Part shown: in pieces, positions 15,894 through 22,079 of the stretch
Layout: the number at the start of each line of letters is the position of its first letter
Numbering within the stretch: the stretch's first letter is position 1
Origin: Clostridiales bacterium
GTDB lineage: Bacteria > Bacillota > Clostridia > Christensenellales > Aristaeellaceae
Length of the DNA stretch: 37,018 bases
NCBI GenBank assembly: GCA_004556395.1
Contig: SFHK01000029.1
Span: forward strand, 1-37,018
Reading direction: 5' to 3'
Program-made: the position numbers and the translations under genes
Notes under the pieces: model-generated
The model's input: the letters and a program-made list of their open reading frames with translations, nothing else
Told to the model about the DNA's origin: nothing
Database searches by the model: none

Positions 15894-16856
15894 ATGAAGT
15901 ATGTAATTATCGGAAATTCGGGGCATTACCCGCAGGTGCTGGAGGCCATGCGAAGCGGCGAGACCTGTGCGCCGTGCGCCGTCGCGCCGGGCAGCCGCGC
16001 GGAGGACGTGCGCGCGCTGGCGGAGAAATGCGGCTGCCGCGCCTATGACGACTGGCGGCGCATGCTGGACGAGGAAGCGCCGGAGCTGGCCGCGGTCAAT
16101 CCGTGGTTCGCGGATACGGCGGGCATTTCCATCGAGTGCCTGAAGCGCGGCGTTCACGTGTATTCGGAAAAGCCCGTGGCGACGGAAATGGACGCGCTGG
16201 CCGCGCTCGAGAAGGCGTATCGCGAAAGCCCGGCGGCGCTGGGGTGCATGCTGAACCTGAACTGCTGCGCGTGGTATAAGGCGCTTTCCGGCGCGATTGC
16301 GGACGGAGAAATCGGCGAGGTGCGCCTGATTCACGGGCAGAAGAGCTACCGGATGGGGCAGCGCGGCGAGGTGTATCACCGCCGCGAGACCTACGGCGGC
16401 ACGATTCCGTGGATCGGCATTCACGCCGTGGACTGGGTGCTGCGGCTGGGCGGAAAATGCGAATGGGTGGCGGCGACGCACACCACCGCCGCGAACCGCG
16501 GAAACGGCGATATGGAGACCGCGTGCGCGGTGCTTCTGCAAATGGAGAACGGCGTGATCGGCACGGTGGAGTGCGACTTCCTGCGCCCGACCGGCTCCGC
16601 GCGGCACGACGACGACCGCCTGCGCGTGACCGGCACGCGCGGCATGCTGGAAGCCATCGACGGGCGCGTGTATCTGGAAAACGAGAACCCGCGCCGGGAA
16701 CTGGCGCTGCCGGCGGGCGAAAACCCGTTCACGCGCTTCGTGAACGCCATCGGCACGCCGCTCGCGGACGAGCTGGCGCGGGAGGCGTTCGAGGATACGC
16801 GCGTGTGCCTGCTGGCGAGACGCGCCGCGGACGAGGGAACGATCGTGCGCGCGTGA
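15894..16856 (+). CDS. Gfo/Idh/MocA family oxidoreductase
   Basis: NAD(P)-dependent sugar or cyclitol dehydrogenase-type protein of 320 residues. The N-terminal Rossmann fold begins MKYVIIGNSGHYPQVLEAM, where GNSGHY replaces the usual GxGxxG, so cofactor binding may differ. The family EKP motif is present (HVYSEKPVATEMDALAAL, about residues 88-105) and the C-terminal beta domain has GGTIPWIGIHAVDWVLRL with the conserved H-x3-D. ATG 15894 has GAGGAAAG upstream. It follows the DUF6054 gene closely. Substrate unknown; neighbouring sugar transport genes suggest carbohydrate breakdown (inference). Confidence 0.85.
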   Translation: MKYVIIGNSGHYPQVLEAMRSGETCAPCAVAPGSRAEDVRALAEKCGCRAYDDWRRMLDEEAPELAAVNPWFADTAGISIECLKRGVHVYSEKPVATEMDALAALEKAYRESPAALGCMLNLNCCAWYKALSGAIADGEIGEVRLIHGQKSYRMGQRGEVYHRRETYGGTIPWIGIHAVDWVLRLGGKCEWVAATHTTAANRGNGDMETACAVLLQMENGVIGTVECDFLRPTGSARHDDDRLRVTGTRGMLEAIDGRVYLENENPRRELALPAGENPFTRFVNAIGTPLADELAREAFEDTRVCLLARRAADEGTIVRA

Positions 16857-16896
16857 CGCGGTGGCTCGCGGACGCTTTGGGGGCATGATAGAATGA

Positions 16897-17229
16897 TCGC
16901 GAGCCGATAAGATCAGCGGGAGGGCCGGAAGGATCCTCACGAAAAAGCTGCGCCGCGAGGACTTTTACTACGCGGACAAGACCGGCTTTATCGCTGAGCT
17001 TCTGGAAAACGGCGGCAAACTAAACCTGTTCACGCGCCCGCGGCGGTTCGGCGTGGAGAACATTCGAGTGTATGGCATTGCGTTCTGCGAAAAGCGGCGC
17101 AGGGTCGTTACAGCGCTTATGGAGCCGCAGAGCGGCGAAAAAGACCCGGGAGGACGAAAATCCTTCCGGGTCTTTGAATGGATCCGGGTCAGTCGGCCAG
17201 CGTGCCCATGGGATCCCACGGGTCGAGGG
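16897..17229 (+). pseudogene. Internally deleted AAA-ATPase-like / PD-(D/E)XK protein remnant
   Basis: The frame reads KKLRREDFYYADKTGFIAEL then LFTRPRRFG (16942-17052), the N-terminal signature of the AAA-ATPase_like family, which normally continues RFGKTL.. into a P-loop. Instead it jumps straight to IRVYGIAFCEKRRRVV (17062-17109), which is the C-terminal end of the associated PD-(D/E)XK (PDDEXK_9) domain. More than 400 residues, including the Walker A lysine, are missing, and the frame runs on through the neighbouring terminator to a stop at 17227. These proteins are abundant multicopy genes in gut anaerobes. A TGA (16894) precedes the frame and no start codon is evident. Nothing else is seen in 16857-17188 apart from an inverted repeat (16863-16905). 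Confidence 0.75.
17138..17175 (-). terminator. Intrinsic terminator of the pepC gene
   Basis: Arms aaagacccgggagga (17140-17154) and tccttccgggtcttt (17161-17175) pair with one mismatch around cgaaaa. On the minus strand the stem runs into CTTTTTCG. It overlaps the 3' part of the pseudogene remnant. Confidence 0.85.
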
Positions 17230-18520
17230 TGATGGGCGGCTTTTCGAGCTGGGCGACCAGCTCAGCGGGCAGCAGGGATTTCTTCACGACGGCCTGATAG
17301 ACGAAGTTGTCGAACCACTCGTCCGTCATCATGTAATAGCCCTTTTCGCCGCGATCCTCGCCCCACGAGTTCTGAATCTTCCAGCGCACGGGCTGGCCGT
17401 CCACCTCGTGGTAGCCGGTGATGGTCATGGCGTGGTTCATGGCGCTCATGCGGTAGTCCAGCTTCTCTTCCTTGGTGGTGTCGAACGCCATGCCGCCGAA
17501 CAGCGGGGAATAGTCGGTCAGGTCGTTTACCAGCGTGCCGTTGGCGCGATCCATGAACCAGCCCACGTCGCTGCCGAACCACACGGTTTCGCCCGCGTCG
17601 ATGGTCTCCATGATGGCCTTTTTCATAACCGACAGGTCGGCGTTCAGGTAGGAAATCGCGTCGCCACCCACGACGTTGCCCAGGAAGCGCACGGTGTAAT
17701 TGCGGCCGAAGGGCTTGTCGTCGGTCGGGGAATGAATGACGGAGGTGTACTCGTCAAACGGGAAGGCGATATACTGGTCGAAGAACGTCTTCGGCGTGAG
17801 CCCGGCCACGCGCACGAAGTTGTCGTCCTTGTCCTTGTATTCCAGATCGAACGACTCCGGCGGGCAGCCGTAGCCGGCGGTGAGCATGTCGTGCACGTCG
17901 GCGAGGGTCTCGCGGCAGATGCTGTTCAGCGCCTCGGTGGAAGCGCCGCCCCTGTATTCGCGGCGGAGAATCGCGGCGGCGCGGCGCAGCTTGATGTTGA
18001 TGGCCGCGTTCAGCGAGCGGGTGTTTTCGCTCTGGAAGGTTTCCGGCATCGCCGCCTTGGGCACGAGACCGTATTTCTTCACCAGATTCGCCATCATGTC
18101 CCACTGGCCGCCGTCCTGAATGCCGGTGGACACGATGTAGGTCACCATGCGGTCGTCCTTGGGCAGGTCGAGCGTCTGCATGATGGAATCGAGGAAGTAG
18201 TTGGCCTTTTCCAGCTTGTCGTAATAGGCGATGAAGTTCTGGGAAAGCTCGAAGAATTCCACGTTCATCTTCTTCGCCGCGATTTCGCGGAACAGGTTCA
18301 GCGCGGCGAACAGCCAGCAGCGGCCGCTGGATTTCTGGTTGGTTACCTTCATGGTTTCCACTTCGTGATTGAACAGGAAGCGCCCCTTCGCGGCGTTTTC
18401 GCAGTTGAAAACCACTTCGTTCAGCGGCTGATGACCCATGGCCAGCGCCGCCGCCTTCATGACGGGGTTCGCGCGATAGGCGTCGTTCATCGTGGTGAGC
18501 ATGTCGCTTGTAATCTGCAT
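17189..18520 (-). CDS. pepC: Aminopeptidase C / bleomycin hydrolase (peptidase family C1B)
   Basis: Cytoplasmic cysteine aminopeptidase of 443 residues that trims peptides. Catalytic residues of the papain fold are visible: Cys68 in NQKSSGRCWLFAALN, His near 362 in MNHAMTITGYH and Asn near 384 in KIQNSWGEDRGEKGYY, with the oxyanion Gln in NQKSS. The length matches PepC. The N-terminus has no signal peptide (MQITSDMLTTMNDAY). ATG 18518-18520 has GAAGGAGGG upstream. It is a single gene with its own consensus promoter and terminator. Confidence 0.94.
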   Translation of the reverse strand: MQITSDMLTTMNDAYRANPVMKAAALAMGHQPLNEVVFNCENAAKGRFLFNHEVETMKVTNQKSSGRCWLFAALNLFREIAAKKMNVEFFELSQNFIAYYDKLEKANYFLDSIMQTLDLPKDDRMVTYIVSTGIQDGGQWDMMANLVKKYGLVPKAAMPETFQSENTRSLNAAINIKLRRAAAILRREYRGGASTEALNSICRETLADVHDMLTAGYGCPPESFDLEYKDKDDNFVRVAGLTPKTFFDQYIAFPFDEYTSVIHSPTDDKPFGRNYTVRFLGNVVGGDAISYLNADLSVMKKAIMETIDAGETVWFGSDVGWFMDRANGTLVNDLTDYSPLFGGMAFDTTKEEKLDYRMSAMNHAMTITGYHEVDGQPVRWKIQNSWGEDRGEKGYYMMTDEWFDNFVYQAVVKKSLLPAELVAQLEKPPITLDPWDPMGTLAD

Positions 18521-18562
18521 GGAAAGCCCTCCTTCGCCCGCAGGCGCTCAAGTGATGCTACC

Positions 18563-18591
18563 ATGATACTCCGATAAAGCGGAAATGTCAA
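18563..18591 (-). promoter_or_regulatory. Promoter of pepC
   Basis: On the minus strand TTGACA (complement of 18586-18591), a 17-base spacer, and TATCAT (complement of 18563-18568), about 43 bases before the start codon. Near-consensus housekeeping (sigma-A) promoter. Confidence 0.8.
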
Positions 18592-18603
18592 TCGGCGGCA
18601 GAT

Positions 18604-18655
18604 GAAAAGGAGCCGCGAAGGAACGGTTCGACCGTTCTTTCGCGGCTTCTTTTGA
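18604..18655 (-). terminator. Intrinsic terminator of the DUF4282-like gene (copy 1)
   Basis: Arms agccgcgaaggaacggt (18611-18627) and accgttctttcgcggct (18631-18647) pair with one mismatch around tcg. The flanks aaaag and ctttt make it bidirectional. A nearly identical terminator occurs at 19407-19455 behind the decayed second copy. Confidence 0.88.
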
Positions 18656-18662
18656 TGGATAA

Positions 18663-19286
18663 TTAATCGAGGTCGGGGTGATCTCCGTCGGGATCCACAT
18701 GCGAGGGCGTATCCTCGGGGGCGGCTTCGGGCGCGGCCGCGCCGGCGTCGTCCGCTGGATGCGACCGGGTGAACGCGGGCTTCTGCGCGCGGTTCGCAAT
18801 GCGGCTGCGGATCAGCTGACGCAGCTCGTCCAAGTCGCTGTCATCTCCGAAGTGATCCGCGTCGTCGGACTGCTCGCCCGGCGCGCGCAGCTTGTTGTTG
18901 ATGGAGATCACGTTCTTCACGAGGAGGAGCGCCATCATCAGGAATTCGAAGATCAGTCGCACGACGATGGGGCCGAGAATCATCAGAAGGAAACCGTAGC
19001 CGCCCAGCCATAGCCTGCGACCATAACAGCCGCTCCAAGGCGCGGCAAACAGCAGAAAGAAGCCGGCGATGATTAGAAACGCGGTAAGAAATATGTATGC
19101 TGCCTGACAGACCTTTTCCAGAATGAGGAACCTGAAGTTAAGAATGTCGTGGACAATGCGGCCGGCGAGATTTAGTTTTTCCCGTTTTTTCTGGGGAACG
19201 ATGAAGATGAACGCCGCAACGACAGCCGCAATGGACAGTATGACGGCGATTATCGAAAATACACCGAGAGAATCGAAGAAGTTCAT
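18663..19286 (-). CDS. DUF4282-like integral membrane protein
   Basis: Protein of 207 residues with three or four hydrophobic segments: about 8-30 (FSIIAVILSIAAVVAAFIF), 58-82 (IFLTAFLIIAGFFLLFAA) and 90-125 (LGGYGFLLMILGPIVVRLIF). The last segment, with 'GPIVVRLIFEFLMM' followed by an 'INNKLR' basic end, resembles the conserved part of DUF4282. A polar acidic tail (GEQSDDADHFGDDSDLDEL..) runs to the end and is rich in Asp, Pro and Ala. Function unknown. ATG 19286 is preferred over a TTG at 19307 because GGGAGG lies eight bases upstream of it. Single gene with its own promoter and terminator; its 3' half is duplicated at 19465-19860. Confidence 0.65.
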   Translation of the reverse strand: MNFFDSLGVFSIIAVILSIAAVVAAFIFIVPQKKREKLNLAGRIVHDILNFRFLILEKVCQAAYIFLTAFLIIAGFFLLFAAPWSGCYGRRLWLGGYGFLLMILGPIVVRLIFEFLMMALLLVKNVISINNKLRAPGEQSDDADHFGDDSDLDELRQLIRSRIANRAQKPAFTRSHPADDAGAAAPEAAPEDTPSHVDPDGDHPDLD

Positions 19287-19341
19287 ACCATGCTCCTCCC
19301 GTTTCAAGGGTTTGGCAGTATGCGGTTCGCAATCAGTTTAT

Positions 19342-19370
19342 AGTATAACATAAAACCTGATTTTTTTCAA
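19342..19370 (-). promoter_or_regulatory. Promoter of the DUF4282-like gene
   Basis: On the minus strand TTGAAA (complement of 19365-19370), a 17-base spacer, and TATACT (complement of 19342-19347), about 55 bases before the start codon. Confidence 0.72.
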
Positions 19371-19406
19371 ACAAAACATTCCTTCGATTTTCTCAAACGG
19401 CAGAAG

Positions 19407-19455
19407 AAAAGGAGCCGCGAAGGAACGGTTCGACCGTTCTTTTGCGGCTCCCTTT
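19407..19455 (-). terminator. Duplicated intrinsic terminator behind the decayed copy
   Basis: Arms gagccgcgaaggaacggt (19412-19429) and accgttcttttgcggctc (19433-19450) around tcg. It is almost base for base the same as the terminator at 18604-18655, so it was carried along with the gene duplication. Confidence 0.82.
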
Positions 19456-19464
19456 GACGGACGG

Positions 19465-19855
19465 TTAATCGCGGTCGGGGCGCCTTCCGTCGGGATCCAC
19501 ATGCGAGGGCGTATCCTCAGGGGATTTTTCGGGCGCGGCCGCGCCAGCGTCGTCCGCTGGATGCGACCGGGTGAACGCGGGCTCCTGCGCACGGTTTGCA
19601 ACGCGGCTGCGGATCAGCTGACGCAGCTCGTCCAAGTCGCTGTCATCTCCGAAGCGATCCGCGTCGTCGGACTGCTCGCCCGGCGCGCGCAGCTTGTTGT
19701 TGATGGAGATCACGTTCCGCACGAGGAGGAGCGCCATCATCAGGAATTCGAAGATCAGTCGCACGACGATGGGGCCGAAGAGCATGAGCAGGAGACCGTA
19801 ACCGCCCAGCCATTTCCGGTGATTTACGTTACTCTGAATACTTTCTGAAATATTT
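19465..19855 (-). pseudogene. Truncated second copy of the DUF4282-like gene
   Basis: From a tryptophan codon near 19816 down to 19465 the minus strand repeats the last 122 or so residues of the neighbouring gene with few changes (WLGGYGLLLMLFGPIVVRL.. to ..DPDGRRPDRD). The first 85 or so residues are missing. Upstream the frame continues through unrelated AT-rich sequence to a TAA near 19860 with no ribosome site. An internal ATG at 19785 would give 106 residues lacking two membrane segments. One small difference is EKSPEDT in place of EAAPEDT. A decayed tandem duplicate is the simplest reading. Confidence 0.75.
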
Positions 19856-19932
19856 AATTAAAATATATACGATCGACGAAATGCCTTCGCGATTCTGAAA
19901 GGCAGCGGATTCCCGTGTTTTTCATAAACGAT

Positions 19933-19980
19933 AAACGGGGCTGCCGTGGGAACATCAATCGTTCCCCGGCAGTCCCGTTT
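19933..19980 (-). terminator. Intrinsic terminator of the cupin gene
   Basis: Arms aaacggggctgccgtgggaac (from 19933) and gttccccggcagtcccgttt (to 19980) pair with a few mismatches around atcaatc; the minus strand continues GTTTATCGTTTATG. Confidence 0.75.
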
Positions 19981-20007
19981 GGATTCAAGGTTGTTTTGTG
20001 AACGGCA

Positions 20008-20361
20008 TCAGCACATGATCGCGTCTGCGGCGGTGAAGCCTTCGAGGGAGTTTTCGCGAGTCTGAATGCAGACGAAGGTAATGCCCTCGTTTGCCGACGC
20101 GGAGAACCGGCGCTTCGTGGCGGGCGCGACGCGCAGCCAGTCTCCGGCGGTGAGGGCGATTTCCTCGCCGTCGAGGACGGCCTTGCCCTTGCCCTCGAGG
20201 ACGCCGTAGATTTCCTCGTTGTTTTTATGCGCGTGCACGAACGGCACGCCCGCGCCGGCGGGAAGCCGGTTCACGCTGATCTCCGCGCCGGTCAGAGCCA
20301 GCTTGTCGTGAAGCTCGACGCGTCCTTCGCTGCCAATGTTGATTTTCGCATAGTTTGCCAT
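20008..20361 (-). CDS. Small cupin-domain protein
   Basis: Single-domain cupin of 117 residues. The metal-binding motif 1 is clear (FVHAHKNNEEIYGVLEGKG: two His and a Glu), followed by GEEIALTAGDWLRVAPATKRRF for motif 2, where the usual His is replaced. It may bind a small molecule or act in redox or sugar metabolism; the reaction is unknown. ATG 20361 has GGAGG (20370-20374) eight bases upstream; a longer frame to 20439 would cross the promoter. Divergent from an HxlR regulator, which probably controls it. Confidence 0.85.
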   Translation of the reverse strand: MANYAKINIGSEGRVELHDKLALTGAEISVNRLPAGAGVPFVHAHKNNEEIYGVLEGKGKAVLDGEEIALTAGDWLRVAPATKRRFSASANEGITFVCIQTRENSLEGFTAADAIMC

Positions 20362-20410
20362 GGTTGGAACCTCCGAGCAGATATTCGCGGCGTTTCTTCC
20401 GCATGCTCGC

Positions 20411-20439
20411 AGTGTACATCGGCGCGCGCGCAAAAACAA
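20411..20439 (-). promoter_or_regulatory. Promoter of the cupin gene
   Basis: On the minus strand TTGTTT (complement of 20434-20439), 17 bases, then TACACT (complement of 20411-20416). The core GTAC motif recurs three times in the divergent region (20414, 20440 and 20460), a candidate HxlR operator. Confidence 0.6.
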
Positions 20440-20458
20440 GTACGCACTTTTTTGTAAC

Positions 20459-20487
20459 TGTACATATAAATTGGAATGTGCTATACT
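20459..20487 (+). promoter_or_regulatory. Promoter of the HxlR-family regulator gene
   Basis: TGTACA (20459-20464), a 17-base spacer and TATACT (20482-20487) preceded by TGC. One GTAC motif of the suspected operator lies in the -35 box, which would allow autoregulation. Confidence 0.65.
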
Positions 20488-20507
20488 GAAACCGGAGGTG
20501 AACGCCT

Positions 20508-20846
20508 GTGAAAACCAAGGAGGAGCTTCCGGCGTGCCCGGTGGCGACGGCGGTGTCCCTGATCGGCGGCAAATGGAAGCTTCTGATTCTGCGCAACCTG
20601 AAAACGCGCCCGTGGCGGTTCAATGAATTGCAGCGCGATCTGGAGGGCGTCTCGCAGAAAGTGCTGACCGACAGCCTGCGCCAGATGATCGACGATGGGC
20701 TCGCCTACCGGCGCGACTACCGGGAAATGCCCCCGCGGGTCGAGTACGGCCTGACGGCGCTGGGACGGGAAATGCTGCCGATTATCGACGCGCTGGCCGA
20801 TTTCGGCAGCTACTATAAATCGCACATTCAGCAAAAGGAGCCGTGA
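20508..20846 (+). CDS. HxlR-family winged-helix transcriptional regulator
   Basis: Regulator of 112 residues, a full-length HxlR/MarR-like DNA-binding protein. Family signatures: CPVATAVSLIGGKWKLLILRN (the conserved N-terminal Cys and GGKW), FNELQRDLEGVSQKVLTDSLRQM (recognition helix) and the wing VEYGLTALGREMLPI. The cysteine at residue 10 is the one that senses electrophiles or disulfide stress in YodB/HypR relatives; sensing here is inferred. GTG 20508 has GGAGGTG at 20494-20500. It is divergent from the cupin gene and followed after 46 bases by a flavodoxin-ferredoxin gene that may share its transcript. Confidence 0.92.
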   Translation: MKTKEELPACPVATAVSLIGGKWKLLILRNLKTRPWRFNELQRDLEGVSQKVLTDSLRQMIDDGLAYRRDYREMPPRVEYGLTALGREMLPIIDALADFGSYYKSHIQQKEP

Positions 20847-20892
20847 GCCCGCGGGCGGGGCGCGCGGCGGCGCTGGGGAGGAGTCTGAAAGC

Positions 20893-21642
20893 ATGATTTT
20901 CTGTTTTTCCGGAACTGGAAACAGCCGCTATGTGGCGGGGCGAATCGCCGAAGCGCTGCGGGCGCCGGTGATCAACATGAACGCGCGGATCAGGGCCGGG
21001 GACGAATCTCCGGTGGAAACGGGACGCGACGCGATCGTCGTAACGCCGACCTACGCTTGGCGCATTCCGCGAATTGTGGACGAATGGCTTTCCCACACCG
21101 AGCTGGTCGGCGCGGAGCGCATCTGGTTTGTGATGGACTGCGGAAGCGAAATCGGCGGCGCGGCGAAATACAACCGGCGGCTCAGTCGACGCAAGGGGCT
21201 TGAATACATGGGCACGGCGCAGATCGTCATGCCCGAAAACTATATCGCCATGTTCGGCGTGCCGGGAGCGGAGGAAGCCCGGAAAATCGTGGAAAGCGCG
21301 GAGCCGTCGATTCGGGAGGTTCTTTCGCGGCTTCAGGCGGGAGAGCCCTTTGACGCGCCGCGAGGGAACCTCGCCGACCGCTTTCTGAGCGGCCCGGTGA
21401 ACCCGCTCTTCTATCGCTTTTTCGTGAAGGCGAACGCGTTCCGCGCGGGAAGCGGCTGCGTCGGCTGCGGCCGGTGCGCCGAAAAATGCCCGATGAACAA
21501 CATTCGGCTTCAGAACGGGAAGCCGCTCTGGGGCGGGCGGTGCACGCACTGTATGGCGTGCATCGGCTATTGCCCGACGGAGGCCATCGAATACGGCAAA
21601 AAGAGCGTCGGCAAGCCGCGGTATCATTTTGAGGAGTTGTAA
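20893..21642 (+). CDS. EFR1-type flavodoxin-ferredoxin fusion protein
   Basis: Electron carrier of 249 residues. The N-terminal flavodoxin-like domain starts MIFCFSGTGNSRYVAGRIAE with the FMN phosphate-binding SGTGNS loop, and has TPTYAWRIPRIVDEWL. The C-terminal part holds two 4Fe-4S clusters: CVGCGRCAEKCP (about residues 194-205) and CTHCMACIGYCP (about 217-228). This is the architecture of EFR1 family ferrodoxins, whose partners are not well defined. ATG 20893 has GGAG at 20877-20882. It is followed two bases after its stop by the SAP-domain gene. Confidence 0.9.
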   Translation: MIFCFSGTGNSRYVAGRIAEALRAPVINMNARIRAGDESPVETGRDAIVVTPTYAWRIPRIVDEWLSHTELVGAERIWFVMDCGSEIGGAAKYNRRLSRRKGLEYMGTAQIVMPENYIAMFGVPGAEEARKIVESAEPSIREVLSRLQAGEPFDAPRGNLADRFLSGPVNPLFYRFFVKANAFRAGSGCVGCGRCAEKCPMNNIRLQNGKPLWGGRCTHCMACIGYCPTEAIEYGKKSVGKPRYHFEEL

Positions 21643-21644
21643 CC

Positions 21645-21986
21645 ATGAGCGAAAGACCGGAACTGAGCGCGTCTTTGGACGCGGAGACGTTTCGCGGCAA
21701 TTATCTGAAGGAAAAACTGGTGGCGTTCTGCCGCCGGAACCATCTTCCGGTTTCGGGCGGCAAGACGGAGCTTATCGAGCGCGTCGCGGATTTTCTCGAT
21801 ACCGGAACGGTCTCGCGGCCGCGGACGAAGCGAAAAGCGCCCGCCCGCGGCGGAACGATCACCGGGCAGACGGTCATCGAGCCGGACAAGGTGTGCTCCG
21901 AAGCGCACCGGGCGTTTTCTGCGGAGAAAGTCGGGAGGGGCTTTCCTGAAATGACCGTCTGTGGTATAATGAACGGTAGAAAATGA
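21645..21986 (+). CDS. SAP-domain protein, apparently truncated (DUF6434 part lost)
   Basis: Protein of 113 residues. It begins like the family of about 160-180 residues that carries an N-terminal SAP DNA-binding motif and a C-terminal DUF6434: RPELSASLDAETFRGNYLKE and LVAFCRRNHLPVSGGKTELI, then IEPDKVCSEAHRAFSAEKVG. At about residue 98 the family sequence (normally ..GKGFSFNV..) breaks off into FPEMTVCGIMNGRK and stops, so the C-terminal third is missing. The replaced stretch contains the putative dnaE -10 box. ATG 21645 directly follows the EFR1 gene (stop 21640-21642), with GAGGAG upstream. DNA binding is inferred. Confidence 0.75.
   Translation: MSERPELSASLDAETFRGNYLKEKLVAFCRRNHLPVSGGKTELIERVADFLDTGTVSRPRTKRKAPARGGTITGQTVIEPDKVCSEAHRAFSAEKVGRGFPEMTVCGIMNGRK
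21962..21970 (+). promoter_or_regulatory. Candidate extended -10 promoter of dnaE
   Basis: TGGTATAAT (21962-21970) has a perfect -10 box with the TGn extension; no convincing -35 box is seen. It lies within the last codons of the SAP-domain gene, about 110 bases before the dnaE start. Confidence 0.5.
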
Positions 21987-22079
21987 CAGGATCGGTCAGG
22001 CTTGCGGCCTGTCGACAATCTGAATGAAGCTGCGGCATGGCGGCGCGGGGGCGGCGGCATGCGGGAAGGACGGGCGGCC

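Noticed and set aside
17072..18577. A 501-codon plus-strand frame over pepC.
   Set aside because: Antisense shadow; the minus strand carries all C1 peptidase catalytic motifs.
19465..19785. The 106-codon frame of the duplicated DUF4282-like gene as a functional gene.
   Set aside because: It lacks a ribosome site, a promoter and two membrane segments present in the intact copy.
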